DNA from: Lucifuga dentata
Lineage: Eukaryota; Chordata; Actinopteri; Ophidiiformes; Bythitidae
Length of the DNA: 64,000 nucleotides
Assembly (NCBI GenBank): GCA_014773175.1
Contig: VXCM01000954.1
Span: forward strand, 759-64,758
Direction: 5' to 3'
Position 1 is the stretch's first letter. Each line of letters opens with the position of its first letter. The position numbers and the translations under genes are program-made. The notes under the pieces are model-generated. The model was given only the letters and a program-made list of their open reading frames with translations, had not been told where the DNA came from and made no database searches. Below, piece after piece: positions 60,503 through 64,000 of the stretch.

Positions 60503-60945
60503 CTGAAGATCAGGGGCGGATCTAGGCTTAGTGGAGATCCAGGTCTTAGCCCAGATCTCCACTGGAAAATCTAGGCATGAGGTAGCTTTGGCTATCTACC
60601 AAAGCTAGCTAACCAAACTGTTTTATATCTACCAAAGCTAAATATAAATTTTGAGAAATGCTTAAGAATTAACAAGTTATATGAAGTTTAAAATCTTTTA
60701 AAACAAAAACCTTTACAACGATCTAAACAGTGGAGCTATATGGTGCATTATGTCCGTTCCATCAACAAATTCGGTCCGACCAATCCGTTCACAACACTGT
60801 GGTTCCACCTTGGCGATGAATTTGGGTAATTGCAAAAACGCTCCAGAAAATTCAAAACACACTACAAAAAAGATTCGGGGCTTTGGGAAAACATCTGGGT
60901 CTTAAGCCCTATAAGCCCACCCTTAGCACCGCCCGTGCTGAAGAT
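60503..60945. mobile_element. Non-autonomous hAT element with 8-bp target duplication
   Basis: The element 60511-60937 (427 bp) starts CAGGGGCGGATCTAGGC and ends GCACCGCCCGTG. It is flanked by the exact 8-bp repeat CTGAAGAT (60503-60510 and 60938-60945). Short CAGGGG-type inverted ends and 8-bp duplications are the hAT hallmark. Near the left end, AGTGGAGATC and GATCTCCACT form an internal stem. No transposase. Confidence 0.92.
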
Positions 60946-61936
60946 CCAAGCAGCCTGGATCCAGGATCGTACCTTTAAACTCATGATATGTCCCGTTCAA
61001 CTAAGCTAGCGTCAGTCGCTGATGCTGACTTTCCATCCATCCATTCCATCTGTCCCACCGGTTTCTCTAAAGAAGAAAACATCACACGTCAATAGCGTAG
61101 CTTATCAATATCATAATTCATTACAAGTAAAAGTACTGCAAGTAACATTTATTTATGGGAAAGTAAACAAAAGCATTAGGAGTAAAACATACTCGTGTAT
61201 CAATCGTCCGAGTGCTCACTGTGAAATTGGAGATAATGAAATAGGCAAAAAGCCACAAAATTGGAGATAATGAAATAATAAAAGTCTCCCAAATTGTAGA
61301 TACCAAATGAAAACCCTGAGAAAAAAAACCCTCAGATAAATGTACTGATGTAAAAAGTACATTATAAGGCCTTCTTAAATGTACAGGAGGAAATGTCAAA
61401 AGTCTCCCAAAATGGAAATACTCAAATAAAGTACCTCAAAATAGTACTTATAGTGCTATTTATAGTGCTACATCCCACCTCTTGTTTCTATTTATCATGT
61501 CACCTTTCATATTTTGTCATATCTCTGTCCTCGGACCTTGTAAATCGAGAATAAATCTGAGCTACATTTGACACCGTAAACCTTGATTAGCAACAGGAAA
61601 ACCAAAGAAATGAAGATGTAGACAGTAATTCCAACAGTATTCAGCCTCCTTTTGCTGAATTCATATTTGAGGGTATAAAAGAATATGAGATATTAAGATG
61701 GAGACTACAGTATTAAAGCCTGCAGGGCGCTTTGAGTGGACGCAGCCTGTGAAAGTTCCTCATCATGCCAGAAAAAACAGATTGTTAGACTCCGAGTCTC
61801 ATCAAATCATCAGATTCTGGTTACTCTGGCAGTGAAGCTTCTGATCTTTACTGGCAGCAAGCATCGAATCGTGTGTTGACACAGATCTGATTCTGAGCAG
61901 ATGTGAGATATGTGCAAACCTCCTCCAGTGCAGCAA

Positions 61937-61982
<46 letters not shown>

Positions 61983-63720
61983 GGAGGTCTCTCCTCAAAA
62001 AGTAGAGATTAACCAGAACAATCAGATGTTCACATCCTTAAATTCTCCTCTTCCCAGATTTTGGAAGCTAATTAACTCCCCAAATCTCTCTTCTCATGCA
62101 AAGAGCAGGACTATTATAACTCAATTATTAGCAAATGATCAGGGTAAAGCTTCGTGTTATTGATCCTTTATTACATTTTTATCAAAATCAGGACTTATGC
62201 ATACTCGCACGTAAACACCTGCTTATCATGAGTTCATATATTAGAAAACTGTCTGCTTGCTGCGCCTCTTATCGAGCAATAATCTGTGACATTTTCATAG
62301 AAGTAAATGTCAGGGCTTCTATTTTCCAAACCAAATTAATCAATTTAATGGAATGCTCTTTTTTCACATTTTCTATTTTAGTTATTTTCTATCTAATAGT
62401 CCCAGAAAAAAATATCTTTTGGCATTTACAGGAAGAGATGGATTTTTCACTTATGGAAGCAGCAATAATGGTTTTGTTTGGTTAAAAACTCAAAGAAGCG
62501 CTAGTTATTTATCATATCATATTAGATGGGCAGAGATGAGAGAATCTCAAACGACATCAGCAGAAGGGGAAGAATATGTTTTTATTAATTTGTGATTTCT
62601 TAGAACGGCATTAAACATTATAGCATCCCTGGCTGGTCTAACTCTTCAACTGATGGTTCACAAAAGCTTTATTCAAAATAATTTAGCTCCAGAAAGCATG
62701 CCATGCCATACTGTGAACACACCCTAAGAGCTACGGAGAAAACAAAATTAAACAAAATATTACCGTTTTTAACTTGACAAAATGACAAGCTCTGATAGAG
62801 TGCTACAGATAAGCATAACTTAAAAATGAAATGATTAATCCGTTTTTAAAACTAAATCACACATGAAATATAATAAGAAAAAATAACACATAAAATGCAG
62901 CTTTAACCAAAACAAAATTTTGCACAATATACACATTAACATACTAACATTACAGCATCTCTTACTACCTGTAACAAGGCCAAGGAGTGCTAGCTGCCTC
63001 AATATTAGCTAAATTACGGCACATTGAGTTAACTTAGCGTCTTTGCTAGCTTACACACACACGCTCCGTAACTTAAGTAAAACTACAAAAATACATAATA
63101 AAATCACTTATTATCAGTCATAGCAGTAAACGAATTATTGACAAACCTTGTGCCCTTATCAGCCAGGTGCCAAAATAAACAAAAAAAGTCCAACACACTC
63201 CTTATTTTGGATGACATACCTGATGATTTATCGCTACGTCTTTTTCAATAACTGGTATTATCCTTTCAAAATAAAAGCACCCGCTTTTGTGCTCTATACC
63301 AGAATTACCTCTTCAGAATAAAAGCATCCGCATTTATAATGGAGTCTAACAGAATAAAATTAACACATCTTAAACACCTAGAAAATGAATAAACATGAAA
63401 ACAACAGATTATAATACAGATGTACTGGAACATACAGAAGGTCATTTACAAACATGGTATAAAATCCTCCTATGTAACACGTGTAAGTTAAATAAATAAA
63501 TAAAATAAAATATAATTGCCTGCTGACCACCTCCCCACATGCTTATCAAATACATGTGCTCTGCTGTTTGCATGACTTTTTACCTTTGACCTCCCACTGT
63601 GTCATAACCTCCTTCTCCTCAATTTAGCCTCTGCGCTAACCTCCCAGCATTCCTGCGTTATTCGTGGCTCAGAGCCAAACTGCCTCTCCAGACCATCTGC
63701 TATAACAGTTTCCGCTGCCG
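60946..63720. other. Putative cyth3 intron 1, last part; no gene seen
   Basis: Mostly AT-rich unique sequence with an (AC)n tract at 61937-61978. Frames of up to 116 codons at 62135-62600 are AT-rich and show no domain or conserved block. Confidence 0.4.
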
Positions 63721-63723
63721 CTG

Positions 63724-63754
<31 letters not shown>

Positions 63755-63788
63755 CGTTTTATCCATCAGCGCTGANCCGCTGCCGCTG

Positions 63789-63819
<31 letters not shown>

Positions 63820-63832
63820 CGTTTTATCCATC
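63715..63832. repeat. (CCG)n tract, duplicated at an N
   Basis: 'ccgctgccgctgccgcc' followed by about 10 CCG units and 'gttttatccatcagcgctga', then the N at 63776 and the same sequence again. The single true copy is a GC-rich trinucleotide tract in otherwise AT-rich DNA. Confidence 0.85.
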
Positions 63833-64000
63833 AGCGCTGAGATGAACTGGCTTAGAGGCAGCAGGAACATCTGCACATCTGCTGTTATACACCGCACTTC
63901 CACTGTAGTCATGTTAGGTTTAAAGAGCGAATGGGAAGACAAGTGTGTGGGATTAGTGCCAGCTGGCCTTCCTGTGCTCATGCAAGGTTCTATCCACATG

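Noticed and set aside
62135..62595. 116- and 80-codon AT-rich frames
   Set aside because: Composition-driven open frames with no recognisable protein family.
53028..64000. Second coding exon of cyth3 within the window
   Set aside because: No segment resembling the cytohesin coiled-coil exon was found on the plus strand up to the end.

Overview
The window is a piece of a ray-finned (teleost) fish chromosome. It has intron-containing vertebrate genes with GT-AG splice sites, long AC/TG microsatellites, and many short non-autonomous DNA transposons of fish type. No bacterial or viral gene organisation is visible. Single N bases at 20 or more points show that it is a draft assembly.

Layout. About 1-5140 is one long minisatellite array that reverses orientation near 4.2 kb and is split by an LTR-like insertion. 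About 5.1-12.6 kb holds dispersed repeats, a second minisatellite and no gene. From 13.2 to 31.0 kb three genes lie in tandem on the minus strand. They are mosmo (3 coding exons, 167 aa, Hedgehog signalling), uqcrc2 (14 exons, 450 aa, respiratory complex III core 2) and snu13 (3 exons, 128 aa, U4/U6.U5 and box C/D RNP protein). crym (plus strand, 8 exons, 323 aa, mu-crystallin/ketimine reductase) starts about 730 bp from snu13, head to head. A rac1-like GTPase gene (minus strand, 6 exons, 192 aa) converges on crym tail to tail. About 10.7 kb beyond the rac1 start, on the plus strand, is a probable first exon of cyth3 (MDEDNH, then a phase-1 donor). Everything from 53.0 kb to the end would then be its first intron. 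RAC1 and CYTH3 are head-to-head neighbours in human, and UQCRC2, MOSMO and CRYM lie together on human 16p12, so the window joins two conserved blocks. The six genes are unrelated housekeeping or signalling genes and do not form a pathway.

The spaces between exons are full of mobile-element remnants that could be delimited by eye from inverted ends and target duplications. There is a TTAA-flanked family with about 85-bp inverted ends (13 copies or fragments, T2/Kolobok-like). Two elements with TACGG...CCGTA ends and 6-bp duplications are IS3EU-like. One hAT element has a perfect 8-bp duplication. Three copies belong to a TA-flanked family, and a small TA-flanked element is nested in one of the TTAA copies. 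I found no new enzymatic or defence system. The most notable items are the inverted minisatellite, the IS3EU-like pair (one of which may supply the rac1 polyadenylation signal), four strong CTCF-type motifs around the gene cluster, and assembly duplications at the N positions.
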